A program made the translations under genes and the position numbers. A stretch of 64,000 nucleotides of DNA. Source: Gammaproteobacteria bacterium (GTDB lineage Bacteria > Pseudomonadota > Gammaproteobacteria > Burkholderiales > Sulfuricellaceae). The stretch is taken from NCBI GenBank assembly GCA_018824405.1, contig JAHJGO010000026.1:186001-250000 (forward strand), in the 5' to 3' direction. The notes below the pieces were generated by a model. That model saw only the letters and a program-made list of their open reading frames with translations, was not told the DNA's origin and did not search any database. Shown piece after piece: positions 8,865-16,803 of the stretch (position 1 is its first letter; each line of letters begins with the position of its first letter).

Positions 8865-8938
8865 CATTGCGAGCGTAGCGAAGCAATCTGTAACTGGTTG
8901 ACTTTCTAAAGCGAGATTGCTTCGCTATGCTCGCAATG
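8865..8938. repeat. REP-like long inverted repeat at a convergent junction
   Basis: Two 25-base arms (8865-8889 and 8914-8938) are reverse complements with a single mismatch, around 24 bases of loop. The core word is ATTGCGAGCGTAGCGAAGC. Words of this type are widespread intergenic repeats in many bacterial genomes. It fills the gap between the ends of the VOC gene and the ClpX-like gene, where it could act as a bidirectional terminator. Confidence 0.8.
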
Positions 8939-8943
8939 ACACC

Positions 8944-9972
8944 TTACCCTGGCTGATCCGTGATGAAAATCGGGTCCTCGAACAAAGATTTGATGACAAC
9001 CTTGCGTATTTCCGGCCGATCCGGGGTGACATAAAGCACAGGGGTGATCATCTCCTCGAAAATGCCTCGCAGGCTGCGCGCGCCGACCTTGTATTCGAAG
9101 GCCAGATCAGCGATCTGTTCGAATACCCGGCGCTCGATACTGAGTTCGACGCCTTCGTTTTTCAGGATTTCCCTGAACTGGTGGTAAATCGAGTTTCGCG
9201 GCTCGACCATGATTTTCAGCAGCATGTCCTTGGACAGATCCTTGAAGGTGGCAATCACCGGCAAACGTCCGGCGAATTCCGGGATCAGCCCGAATTCGAA
9301 CAGGTCGGTGGGCTTCACCCGCGAATTCAGCCGGTCGAGCACCTTCTGGTTGTCCGAGTCGCCAATGGAAATGAAGCCGAAGGCATGGGTGTTGGCGGTG
9401 ATAGTGTCCAGCCCGACAAAGGCCCCGGCGCAAATGAACAGAATATTGGTGGTATCCATGCTCTGCGTGTTTCCCAGCCTGACCGGAGCGCCTTCCATGA
9501 TCTTCAGCAGGGCGTGCTGCACGCGCTCACCCGAAGTGGCACGCTGGCTGTCGGTCGATTTCAGCTTGTCGATTTCGTCGATGAATACGATGCCGCGTTG
9601 TGCCTTGTTCATATCCCCGCCAGCTCTGTCCAGAAGCCGTATCAGGACCGCCTCGATTTCCTCGTTGACGTATTTCGATTGCGCCAGGGAAGTGGCATTC
9701 GCGGTGACGAAAGGCACGCCGATGGCGCGCGCCAGGGTTTCGCACAGCAGTGTCTTGCCTGTGCCGGTCGGGCCGATCAGGAGAACATTGCTCTTGGCGA
9801 TCTCGACCGGGCCCTGGATTGCTTTCCCGAACTTCCGGTAATGCGAGTAGACCACCACGGCGAGTATTTTCTTGGCCTCTTCCTGACCGATGACATACTG
9901 ATCAAAATAGCTCACGATTGCGCTGGGTGTCAGTTTCTTGCCCGTCGTGGTCTGGCCGTTCGGTATTTCCAT
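8944..9972 (-). CDS. ClpX-like AAA+ ATPase lacking the zinc-binding domain
   Basis: The 342-aa protein aligns with the AAA+ core of ClpX: Walker A GPTGTGKT (67-74), Walker B FIDEIDK (130-136), ICAGAFVGLD, FGLIPEFAGRLPV and sensor-2 GARSLRGIFEE (297-307). It lacks the N-terminal four-cysteine zinc domain. It also differs at sites that matter in ClpX: the pore-1 loop GYVG reads KYVN (100-103), the RKH substrate loop is deleted, and the ClpP-contacting IGF appears as FGF (198-200). No clpP is adjacent. It is probably a ClpX paralog with its own substrate set, perhaps an unfoldase; partnership with ClpP is uncertain. Confidence 0.9.
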   Translation of the reverse strand: MEIPNGQTTTGKKLTPSAIVSYFDQYVIGQEEAKKILAVVVYSHYRKFGKAIQGPVEIAKSNVLLIGPTGTGKTLLCETLARAIGVPFVTANATSLAQSKYVNEEIEAVLIRLLDRAGGDMNKAQRGIVFIDEIDKLKSTDSQRATSGERVQHALLKIMEGAPVRLGNTQSMDTTNILFICAGAFVGLDTITANTHAFGFISIGDSDNQKVLDRLNSRVKPTDLFEFGLIPEFAGRLPVIATFKDLSKDMLLKIMVEPRNSIYHQFREILKNEGVELSIERRVFEQIADLAFEYKVGARSLRGIFEEMITPVLYVTPDRPEIRKVVIKSLFEDPIFITDQPG

Positions 9973-10118
9973 CTGGATTGTTCCGGGGTTGCTGTAGGTA
10001 AGGCGATTATGCGTTGCCGAAGACTGCCGGACAAGCCCGTTTGTGGCCTTGATTACACATAAAATCTGCCGGCCCTGGCCCTTAGTGAATGCCCTGTTGT
10101 GCCATATACTATGCGTCC

Positions 10119-11024
10119 ATGAACAACATCATCCTTCTCGTCACCTGCTTTATTGCCGGCATCCTGCTGCGGCGCTTCGGGCGTATGCCGGAGCACGCGC
10201 CATCCACGCTCAACAGCTTCATCATCCATGTTTCGCTGCCGGCTCTGACGCTGCTTTATATTCATGATCTCAAGCTGAGTGGGGATGTGGCTTTCATCGC
10301 GGCCATGGCATGGATCCATTTTGCTTTGGCAGCAGGTTTTTTCTGGCAGGTGGGCAAATGGCTGGCGCTGCCAAGCCCCACGGTGGGTGCGCTGATGCTG
10401 ACCGGAGGTCTGGGCAATACCTCCTTCCTCGGCCTGCCGATGATCGAGGCCTATTACGGCAAGGAAGCTATCGTCACCGGCCTGATCGCCGACCAGCTGG
10501 GCAGTTTTCTGGTGCTTTCCATCCTCGGTATCACTGTTGCTGGGTTGTATTCTTCCGGCGCACCCAGTGCACGCACCATCCTGAGACGCATTGTGCTGTT
10601 TCCACCTTTTATTGCGCTGGTTATCTCCGTGGCACTGATTCCCGTGGACTACCCCGAATGGTTCACGCTACTGCTGAAACGGCTGGGCGACACCCTGGCG
10701 CCGCTGGCCCTGCTGTCGGTCGGTCTGCAACTGAGGCTGGGGCATATCGCCGGCAATGGCCGCAACCTCGCGCTCGGACTGGCATTCAAGCTGTTGCTTG
10801 CGCCGCTAGCGATCTTCCTGCTGTATGTGCCGCTGCTTGGTGCAAGTGGCCAGCACATCCAGGTCACCCTGTTCGAAGCCGCCATGCCGCCCATGATCAC
10901 CGCCGCCATCGTGGCTGCCGAGCATGACCTCGATCCGGAACTGGCGAACCTGATGGTGGCGGTGGGGCTGGTGCTGTCGTTCTTTACGCTGGGTGGATGG
11001 TGGTGGATGATGCAGGGTATCTGA
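10119..11024 (+). CDS. AEC-family (auxin efflux carrier-like) transporter
   Basis: The 301-aa membrane protein has about ten transmembrane helices in two five-helix halves, with GGLGNTSFLGLPMIEAYYG typical of the AEC family (malonate, malate or amino-acid permeases such as MdcF). The start MNNIILLVTCFIAGILLRRFG is preferred over a longer frame because the hydrophobic helix begins directly after it, although no strong ribosome site is seen. It diverges from the ClpX-like gene. The substrate cannot be predicted. Confidence 0.9.
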   Translation: MNNIILLVTCFIAGILLRRFGRMPEHAPSTLNSFIIHVSLPALTLLYIHDLKLSGDVAFIAAMAWIHFALAAGFFWQVGKWLALPSPTVGALMLTGGLGNTSFLGLPMIEAYYGKEAIVTGLIADQLGSFLVLSILGITVAGLYSSGAPSARTILRRIVLFPPFIALVISVALIPVDYPEWFTLLLKRLGDTLAPLALLSVGLQLRLGHIAGNGRNLALGLAFKLLLAPLAIFLLYVPLLGASGQHIQVTLFEAAMPPMITAAIVAAEHDLDPELANLMVAVGLVLSFFTLGGWWWMMQGI

Positions 11025-11072
11025 GCGCCTGATGTTCTGAACAACATTTCACGAAAAAATCTGGAGATACAA

Positions 11073-12434
11073 GTGGGGTTGAATTCATTTTTTGGTTCCT
11101 TGTTCAGCAAGGAAGCCGATGAAAAATTGCCTGCCAAAGTTGAAAGTGAAAGGCAAGAAGCGCCCAAGCCTGAAATCCCTGAACAGGCCAAGTCAGACGC
11201 AGTGGCAAGGGAAGAAGCAAACGCCATTCTGTATCGCGAGGAGATACTGGACTCGCGCGGCAGGTTATGCGGCTATCGTTTTTCGATGAAACCACTTGTA
11301 GAGCAGGGCTACTTCTCTGAGCAGCAGTTTTTCAATGCGCTCCAGTCAGCGGAAATTCCAGTTTTTGCCCAGCGAAGAATGGCAGTGGTTCCCATCAGCG
11401 CCGATGGCGTCGTTTTTGGGCGTCACCAGTCCCTGCTTGCACCTCATATGGTTTTTCTGCTCGACGCTCGGCGTTCAGGCGTGACAGTTGAAGGCCTGCT
11501 GGGGCGCCTGAGCGCTATTCGCGGGGCAGGCTGCAAGACGGCACTGGCCGGCATCTCGCTCGCCGATGATGAACGCCCGCTGCTGGAGGAGACCGATATT
11601 GTCTTTCTCGGGCTGGAGGACTTCTCGCTGGCCCAGTTCCAGAAACTGGCACAGAATCTTCGCTCCATAGCGCCCAAAGTCGCCCTCGGGGTGGAAGGTA
11701 TTCAATCCTGGGCCGAGCAGCGCATGTGCGCGTCATGGGGTTTCGATTATTTTCTCGGCGAATTCCTCGCGACAACGGACGAGCAGGAGGCAGAGAAAAA
11801 GATCGACCAGGGCCGCCTGACGGCCATCGAACTGCTCAACCTGCTGCGCAGCGAAGCGGAAGTGTCGGACCTGGTGGAAGTCGCCAAAAGAGATCCGGGA
11901 ATCTCGTTTCAAATGCTCAGAATGGCTAATTCACCCGCTTCCGGGCTGGTTACGCCGGTTTCCACGCTGGAGCAGGCCATTGCGGTGCTGGGACGGGAAC
12001 AATTGTATCGCTGGCTGGCGGTTTCCATGTTCCGCATCGGTAATGTGCGCGGAAGAGACGAAGCCTTGCTGGAAGTTGCCCTGACACGTGCCCGACTGCT
12101 GGAAACGCTCGAAGCGCCAGCGCTGTCAAAAGCCGGGCGCGACGAACTATTCCTGGTCGGCATGCTGTCCCTGTTTGACGTGCTGCTGGGTATGCCGATG
12201 CACAAGGTGCTGGAAAAAATGCGCCTCTCCGATAGCGTGCTTGACGTGTTGTTGCGCAGTGCCGGGCCTCACGGCAAATTCCTGATGCTCGCGCTGGCAA
12301 TCGAAAAAGGCCGGATGAGTCAGGCGGCAAACCTTGCGGCTGAGCTGGGGATTGCCCCGAACACCCTGGACATCACCAGCCAGGCCGCATTCACCTGGGC
12401 CCAGGATGCGCTGGCCCATGATGGCTTGAGTTAA
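11073..12434 (+). CDS. EAL-like/HDOD domain signalling protein
   Basis: The 453-aa protein starts with GTG after GGAG. After about 50 charged residues comes a degenerate EAL-type region (EEILDSRGRLCGYRFSM ... VEGIQSWAEQRMCASWGFDYFLGEF, about 55-245) in which the catalytic EAL motif is not visible, then an HDOD domain (about 250-440; RLTAIELLNLLRSEAEVSDL, MLRMANSPASG). This YuxH-like architecture is usually a regulator with no phosphodiesterase activity, and HDOD proteins act in c-di-GMP or stress signalling. It lies in a block of c-di-GMP genes and is convergent with the next one. Confidence 0.9.
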   Translation: MGLNSFFGSLFSKEADEKLPAKVESERQEAPKPEIPEQAKSDAVAREEANAILYREEILDSRGRLCGYRFSMKPLVEQGYFSEQQFFNALQSAEIPVFAQRRMAVVPISADGVVFGRHQSLLAPHMVFLLDARRSGVTVEGLLGRLSAIRGAGCKTALAGISLADDERPLLEETDIVFLGLEDFSLAQFQKLAQNLRSIAPKVALGVEGIQSWAEQRMCASWGFDYFLGEFLATTDEQEAEKKIDQGRLTAIELLNLLRSEAEVSDLVEVAKRDPGISFQMLRMANSPASGLVTPVSTLEQAIAVLGREQLYRWLAVSMFRIGNVRGRDEALLEVALTRARLLETLEAPALSKAGRDELFLVGMLSLFDVLLGMPMHKVLEKMRLSDSVLDVLLRSAGPHGKFLMLALAIEKGRMSQAANLAAELGIAPNTLDITSQAAFTWAQDALAHDGLS

Positions 12435-12461
12435 AACTCTCGCAGCTTTATTTCAATTTCT

Positions 12462-14309
12462 TCAGTGCTGTCCGGCAAAGCGGTAGGCATTCTTGCCTGC
12501 TTTCTTGACTGCGTACATGGCGTTGTCAGCCTGGCTCAGCAGTTCTTCTGCCGTTTTACCATGTTCGGGATAGAGCACGATGCCCAGCGAAGCGCCAATG
12601 CGGCATTCATGGCCAAGCAGGTGGTAGGGGGCGGCCAGGGTGGCGAGGATTTTCTCGGCGACGTGAGCGGCATCCTCCGGGCCGCGAATGGCGCGCAGGA
12701 TGATGGTGAATTCGTCGCCGCCCATGCGGGCTACGGTGTCCGATTCGCGCACGCATTCAAGCAGGTGTTCTGACACAGCCTTGAGCAGGGCGTCTCCGGT
12801 GTCGTGGCCGAAAGTGTCGTTGACTGCCTTGAAGCCGTCCAGATCGACGAACATGAGCGCGAATAGACCTTCGCTGCGTTTGCTCTGGGTGATTGCCTGG
12901 GTGAGGCGGTCGAAAAACAGGGCGCGGTTGGGCAGTGCGGTCAGGGCATCGTAATGCGCCATGGATTCGAGCTTTTCTTCCAGCAGCTTGCGCTCGTTGA
13001 TATCGTGCATGATGGCGATGATGGCTCGGATATAGCCGGCCTCGTCCTTGACTGGCGTCATCGAGAGGTGTCCCCAGAATACCCGGCCACCGTTGCGCAC
13101 AAAGCGCCGGTCGCTTTCGTAATGGGGAATTTCGCCGCTGGCGAGAGCGACGAAAAGCTGCCTGTTCTCCGTGATGTCATCGTCGTGGGAAATGTCGTTG
13201 TAATTGAGCGAGGACATCTGTTCACCGGAATACTCAAGCATCGAGAGCCAGAAATCGTTGAACTTGGTAAAACGGCCCCACAGATCAAGCAGGGCGATAC
13301 CGCCTCCAGCATTGTGGAAAATGGCTTCCAGCTCCGCGTTGCCGAGCGCGACTTCTTCTTCCAGGCGCTTGCGCGCAGTCAGGTCGTTCGATATGGCGAT
13401 AAATCTTTCCGGATGCCCGTCGCGGCCCGGAACCGGATGAATATTCATCCACAGGTTGATGGAAGTATCGTCCTTGTGGCGATTGATGATTTCGCCGCTC
13501 CAGGTTTCTCCCTTGAGAAGCGTGTTCCACATGGTTTCGTAGAAGGCGCTGTCGTGAAAACCGCTTTTGAGCAGCGAGGGCTTGTTGCCGATGACCTCTT
13601 CCGGCGCATAACCCGTGATCTGGGAAAAAGACGGGTTGATGTATTCGATCCTGCCGTCCCGGTCGGTGACGAGCAGCGCTTCTCCTGACGAGGCGATGGC
13701 CCGGTTTTGCCAGGCATTCTGTTTGCGCAACTCGTGGGTCTGGCGCAGCCACTGATTTGCAAGATGGCTGACGAAGAGTGTAATCGTCATGGACGGGAGG
13801 GCGAGAAGATTGAATTGCAGTAAATCGAAGCCGGCAAAAGTCCCGAATACGGCAACCAGCAGATTCGGAAAAAGCAATAACAGGAGGTTGCCTGCCAGAT
13901 TGATGCCCCATCCGAAAATGAATGCCATCAGCGGGGGAGCGAGGAACCAGAAAAGAAATCCGGCCGTTCCCTGAGCCGCACTACCCGCCAGTTGCGTCAG
14001 GATGTACAGATATATTCCCTGTGTTGCCATCAGTAGCGCATAGAGCAGCCAGGGAAGGGCGCGCTGGGATAATCCTGCAAGCAGGGCTACCGGGTAGACG
14101 GTCATCAATCCGCCCATCACAAGGTGCCAGCCCAGCGTATTCGGTGCGCGTGCCGGGGCGATGCTCCAGGCCCAGGCCCACAGTCCCCACAGCAGAAATA
14201 CCGCTGTGAATCCAAGTGCAACCGTGCAACCGTGCAAGTCCTCGAATCTTGCGAGGCTGTACTCGTCCGGCGCCTTGGAAAACCGTTTGCCGCGAATCAG
14301 GGTACGCAT
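12462..14309 (-). CDS. Membrane-bound PAS-PAS-GGDEF diguanylate cyclase
   Basis: The 615-aa product begins MRTLIRGKRFSKAPDEYSLA, has six or so transmembrane helices in residues 35-190, two PAS domains (about 205-325 and 330-450; IEYINPSFSQITGYAPEEVI in the first) and a C-terminal GGDEF domain. The catalytic GGDEF is intact and preceded by RESD, an inhibitory-site motif, so c-di-GMP synthesis with product inhibition is expected. The frame is open further upstream but that part overlaps the PilZ gene, so the internal ATG is preferred. It starts 11 bp behind the stop of the atypical PilZ gene, suggesting a cyclase/receptor operon. Confidence 0.92.
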   Translation of the reverse strand: MRTLIRGKRFSKAPDEYSLARFEDLHGCTVALGFTAVFLLWGLWAWAWSIAPARAPNTLGWHLVMGGLMTVYPVALLAGLSQRALPWLLYALLMATQGIYLYILTQLAGSAAQGTAGFLFWFLAPPLMAFIFGWGINLAGNLLLLLFPNLLVAVFGTFAGFDLLQFNLLALPSMTITLFVSHLANQWLRQTHELRKQNAWQNRAIASSGEALLVTDRDGRIEYINPSFSQITGYAPEEVIGNKPSLLKSGFHDSAFYETMWNTLLKGETWSGEIINRHKDDTSINLWMNIHPVPGRDGHPERFIAISNDLTARKRLEEEVALGNAELEAIFHNAGGGIALLDLWGRFTKFNDFWLSMLEYSGEQMSSLNYNDISHDDDITENRQLFVALASGEIPHYESDRRFVRNGGRVFWGHLSMTPVKDEAGYIRAIIAIMHDINERKLLEEKLESMAHYDALTALPNRALFFDRLTQAITQSKRSEGLFALMFVDLDGFKAVNDTFGHDTGDALLKAVSEHLLECVRESDTVARMGGDEFTIILRAIRGPEDAAHVAEKILATLAAPYHLLGHECRIGASLGIVLYPEHGKTAEELLSQADNAMYAVKKAGKNAYRFAGQH

Positions 14310-14320
14310 GCCAGAAATTT

Positions 14321-14887
14321 TCAGCTTTCGCCGTGTTGCCGCAAGTGGCTTTGCTGAATGCTGCGGCGATGGAAGCGGAACAGGGTGCGCTCCAGCCATT
14401 CTTCCATTTCCTGATTCAGGTGCGTGAATTTTGCCCTTACCCTGGTGCAATCCGCCATGCTTTCCAGATTGACTACGCTGGCGGGAACGAGCACAGGTTG
14501 CGGCAGCTTCGGACTGAGATGGAGGGAAACCAGAATCAGCTGGCCTGCTTGCGGGACGACTGCGTCGCTCCATTCCACCGAGTCGGCGCGCAGGATGACG
14601 GGATGCGGCGCGGGCATCTCTGCCTGCTGGCGAGCAAGCTGCACGATCATGTTCAGGGCCAGGTCCAGCTTGGCTTCCAGTCGTTCCATGGCTTTCCCGG
14701 CGGCGGAGGCAGTGTCTCTGTCCGCCTCCGCAATGGGCGCCTCGATCACCGCCAGCGCCCGCATCAGGGCGACTGCATCATGCTGCCATTGTTCAACTTG
14801 ATGAGGAGAGAGGCGCTCCAGTGCGGCCCAGCTCAGCGGCAGGTCGGCTGCGTAGAAAACACCCTGTGGTTCAAATTGATCTGTCAT
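14321..14887 (-). CDS. Atypical PilZ-type c-di-GMP receptor domain protein
   Basis: The 188-aa protein (start MTDQFEPQGVFYAADLPLSW) has a coiled helical middle (ALMRALAVIEAPIAEADRDT ... LEAKLDLALNMIVQLARQQ) and a beta-rich C-terminus with VEWSDAVVPQAGQLILVSLH and LERTLFRFHRRSIQQS. This resembles the atypical PilZ (tPilZ) family known from Xanthomonas, which lacks the canonical RxxxR. Function as a c-di-GMP effector is inferred from family and from the diguanylate cyclase gene immediately downstream. Its start overlaps the ribulokinase 3' end by 17 bp. Confidence 0.75.
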   Translation of the reverse strand: MTDQFEPQGVFYAADLPLSWAALERLSPHQVEQWQHDAVALMRALAVIEAPIAEADRDTASAAGKAMERLEAKLDLALNMIVQLARQQAEMPAPHPVILRADSVEWSDAVVPQAGQLILVSLHLSPKLPQPVLVPASVVNLESMADCTRVRAKFTHLNQEMEEWLERTLFRFHRRSIQQSHLRQHGES

Positions 14888-16151
14888 GGCCAAAGTATAA
14901 CAACCTGCTGCCATCTCTGGCGAGCAGGGCGCTGCCATAGGCCGCTTCGCTGTGGTGCGCGTTTTGTAGCGGCACGCCCAGTATGCGGGCACGAATCGCG
15001 TTGAAAGCGGGGTTATGTGCTCCGCCTCCTGCGCTTCGAACGGATTTTAATGGCGTGGCGCCCAGTTCCTGCAACAACCGGTAACCATGGGTCTCGATTC
15101 GGGCAATGCCTTCCAGCAGGCCGTGCAGGAAACAGGCGTCATCGTATGGCCGGGGGGTGAGGCGCGGCGGGTAAGCCGGGTCGTTGACGGGGAAGCGTTC
15201 GCCAGGCTGGAGCAGGGGGTAATAGTCCAGCCCGCTGGGTTGCTGTGTATCAATGCGCCGGCTCAGGCTTTGTAGCCTGGCGTCATCAAAAAATGACCGC
15301 AGCACCGTGCCGCCGCTGTTGGACGCGCCCCCTGTCAGCCACAGCTGGCCGAAACGATGGCTGTAGATGCCATGCTGCGCACTTTCCACGCGCTGTTTTG
15401 AGAGCAGTTTCAGGGCCAGGGTGGAGCCGAGCGAGGTGACCGCTTCGCCCGGCTGAGTTGCTCCTGCGGCAAGAAAAGCGGCAATGCTGTCGGTGGTGCC
15501 TGCGCGTACCACGCAATCCCTGGGCAGGGCGAAATGGTGCGCAATGCGGCCGCTGAGCGGGGCGATAATTGCGCCGGGCTCGACGATACGCGGCAGCAGG
15601 GTGGCAAAGGGCAGCGCCTTGATCCATTCCGGGTAGTCAAGCGCTTCGGGGTCGCCGCCTGATTTCAGGGCATTGTGGTAGTCGCTGATCCCCATCTTGC
15701 CGTGCAGCAGGAAAGATAGCCAGTCTGACTGGTGCATGAGGCTGGCGGCAGAATCGAACCCCGGCTGCTGACTGAGCCACATCAATTTTGCCAGCCCGGA
15801 TGTTGGCGTGGCGGCGACATGATCTGGAGGCGCCCTTCGGGCCAGTGTTTCAGCTTCCCGGCTGGCACGCGAGTCGTTGTACAGCAAGGGGGCGCTCAGC
15901 GGATCGCCGGCAGCATCGCTCAGCAAAACCGTGCCGGAGGTGCCATTGATGGAAATGGCGCCGAGAACATTACGTAGCGCAAAAGGGATTTGCGCTATCA
16001 GTTCGAACAGCGCGGTACGCCACAAGGAGCCGGATTGTTCGCCGTGAAAATTGTAGCGGCACTGGGCGAGGATTTCCCCTGTATCATCAATCACCATGGC
16101 GCGGGCGCCTGTGGTGCCGAAATCAATTCCCAGAAATGCGCGATCTTTCAC
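14871..16151 (-). CDS. FGGY-family sugar kinase, D-ribulokinase type
   Basis: The 426-aa FGGY kinase has the phosphate-1 motif GIDFGTTGARAMVIDDTGE, ATP-site GGASNSGGTVLRSFF and a C-terminal SAGGGAHNPAF. The stretches SDYHNALKSGGDPEALDYPEW and GTTDSIAAFLAAGATQPG, then VTSLGSTLALKLLS, closely follow the plant XK1/cyanobacterial enzyme group shown to be D-ribulose kinases, rather than XylB or GlpK. It would make D-ribulose 5-phosphate in the cytoplasm, possibly salvaging ribulose. It is 3 bp from the end of queF on the same strand, and the PilZ gene overlaps its end. Confidence 0.88.
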   Translation of the reverse strand: MKDRAFLGIDFGTTGARAMVIDDTGEILAQCRYNFHGEQSGSLWRTALFELIAQIPFALRNVLGAISINGTSGTVLLSDAAGDPLSAPLLYNDSRASREAETLARRAPPDHVAATPTSGLAKLMWLSQQPGFDSAASLMHQSDWLSFLLHGKMGISDYHNALKSGGDPEALDYPEWIKALPFATLLPRIVEPGAIIAPLSGRIAHHFALPRDCVVRAGTTDSIAAFLAAGATQPGEAVTSLGSTLALKLLSKQRVESAQHGIYSHRFGQLWLTGGASNSGGTVLRSFFDDARLQSLSRRIDTQQPSGLDYYPLLQPGERFPVNDPAYPPRLTPRPYDDACFLHGLLEGIARIETHGYRLLQELGATPLKSVRSAGGGAHNPAFNAIRARILGVPLQNAHHSEAAYGSALLARDGSRLLYFGHDRSI

Positions 16152-16154
16152 ACT

Positions 16155-16574
16155 TTACCTACGGGTATTGGAATTTGCCTCGAATGTCGCAAAATCCACG
16201 CGTGGTGCAGGCAGCCATCCCGTCTTGCGGTGCTCCGCCACGACATTGGTGAAAATGCCACCGCGCACATAAAATTTTGCCGTCAGCCGCATGAAGCGCG
16301 GCTGGGTGGCGGCTGCGAGGTCATTCAAAATGAGATTGGTCACCGCCTCGTGGAATGCGCCCTCGTTGCGGTAGGACCACATATACATTTTCAGGCTTTT
16401 AAGTTCGACGCATTTCTGGTCGGGTATGTAGTCCAGAATCAGGGTGGCGAAGTCAGGCTGGCCTGTCTTGGGGCACAGGCAGGTGAACTCCGGAATTTCC
16501 ATGTGAATGTGGTAATCCCGTTCCGGGTGTGGGTTGTCGAAGGTTTCGAGTTCCTTGCTTGGTTGGGTTGGCAT
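16155..16574 (-). CDS. queF: NADPH-dependent preQ0 reductase QueF (type I)
   Basis: The 139-aa enzyme reduces 7-cyano-7-deazaguanine to preQ1 in queuosine synthesis. The catalytic Cys is in [13 protein letters not shown] with the following Asp, and the NADPH-binding QueF motif reads [20 protein letters not shown]. The length matches the short (unimodular) type I enzymes. Other queuosine genes are not in the window. It is the first gene of a minus-strand run with the ribulokinase, tPilZ and PAS-GGDEF genes, which are separated by 11 bp or less or overlap. Confidence 0.96.
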   Translation of the reverse strand: MPTQPSKELETFDNPHPERDYHIHMEIPEFTCLCPKTGQPDFATLILDYIPDQKCVELKSLKMYMWSYRNEGAFHEAVTNLILNDLAAATQPRFMRLTAKFYVRGGIFTNVVAEHRKTGWLPAPRVDFATFEANSNTRR

Positions 16575-16603
16575 GGCTGGTTCCAGAGGGGAAAATGGAT
16601 AGC

Positions 16604-16609
16604 ATTATA
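16604..16609 (-). promoter_or_regulatory. Possible -10 element for queF
   Basis: TATAAT on the minus strand, about 30 bp before the queF start. No convincing -35 hexamer is seen at the right distance. Confidence 0.25.
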
Positions 16610-16757
16610 ACGCGTTGGCCGCATGGAAAATGATCGACTGGAACTCTACTTTGGGATGAGTTTTTTTGCGGCAATTCCCGCAGCTTATAGCTTTGGCATG
16701 CGAACCTTGGTTATCATGCATGTTACCTCTGGTTAGCTTGGCAGAATGCGTTCCCCG

Positions 16758-16772
16758 ACACGAGAGTCGTGT
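16758..16772 (+). promoter_or_regulatory. Small perfect hairpin in the leader of the PilZ-DUF1631 gene
   Basis: ACACGA, a GAG triloop and TCGTGT form a 6-bp stem about 30 bp before the start codon, ahead of the AGGAAGA ribosome site. It may be chance; the 229-bp gap between queF and this gene otherwise holds nothing recognisable. Confidence 0.25.
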
Positions 16773-16803
16773 GCAAATGTTAATAACTTAGGAAGAAAAC
16801 TGG

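Noticed and set aside
14310-14573. Upstream extension of the PAS-GGDEF protein
   Set aside because: Overlaps the PilZ gene 3' part and has low-complexity Arg/Ser-rich sequence with no family similarity.
16575-16803. preQ1 riboswitch ahead of queF
   Set aside because: No preQ1-I or -II consensus could be found; only a -10-like box is visible.
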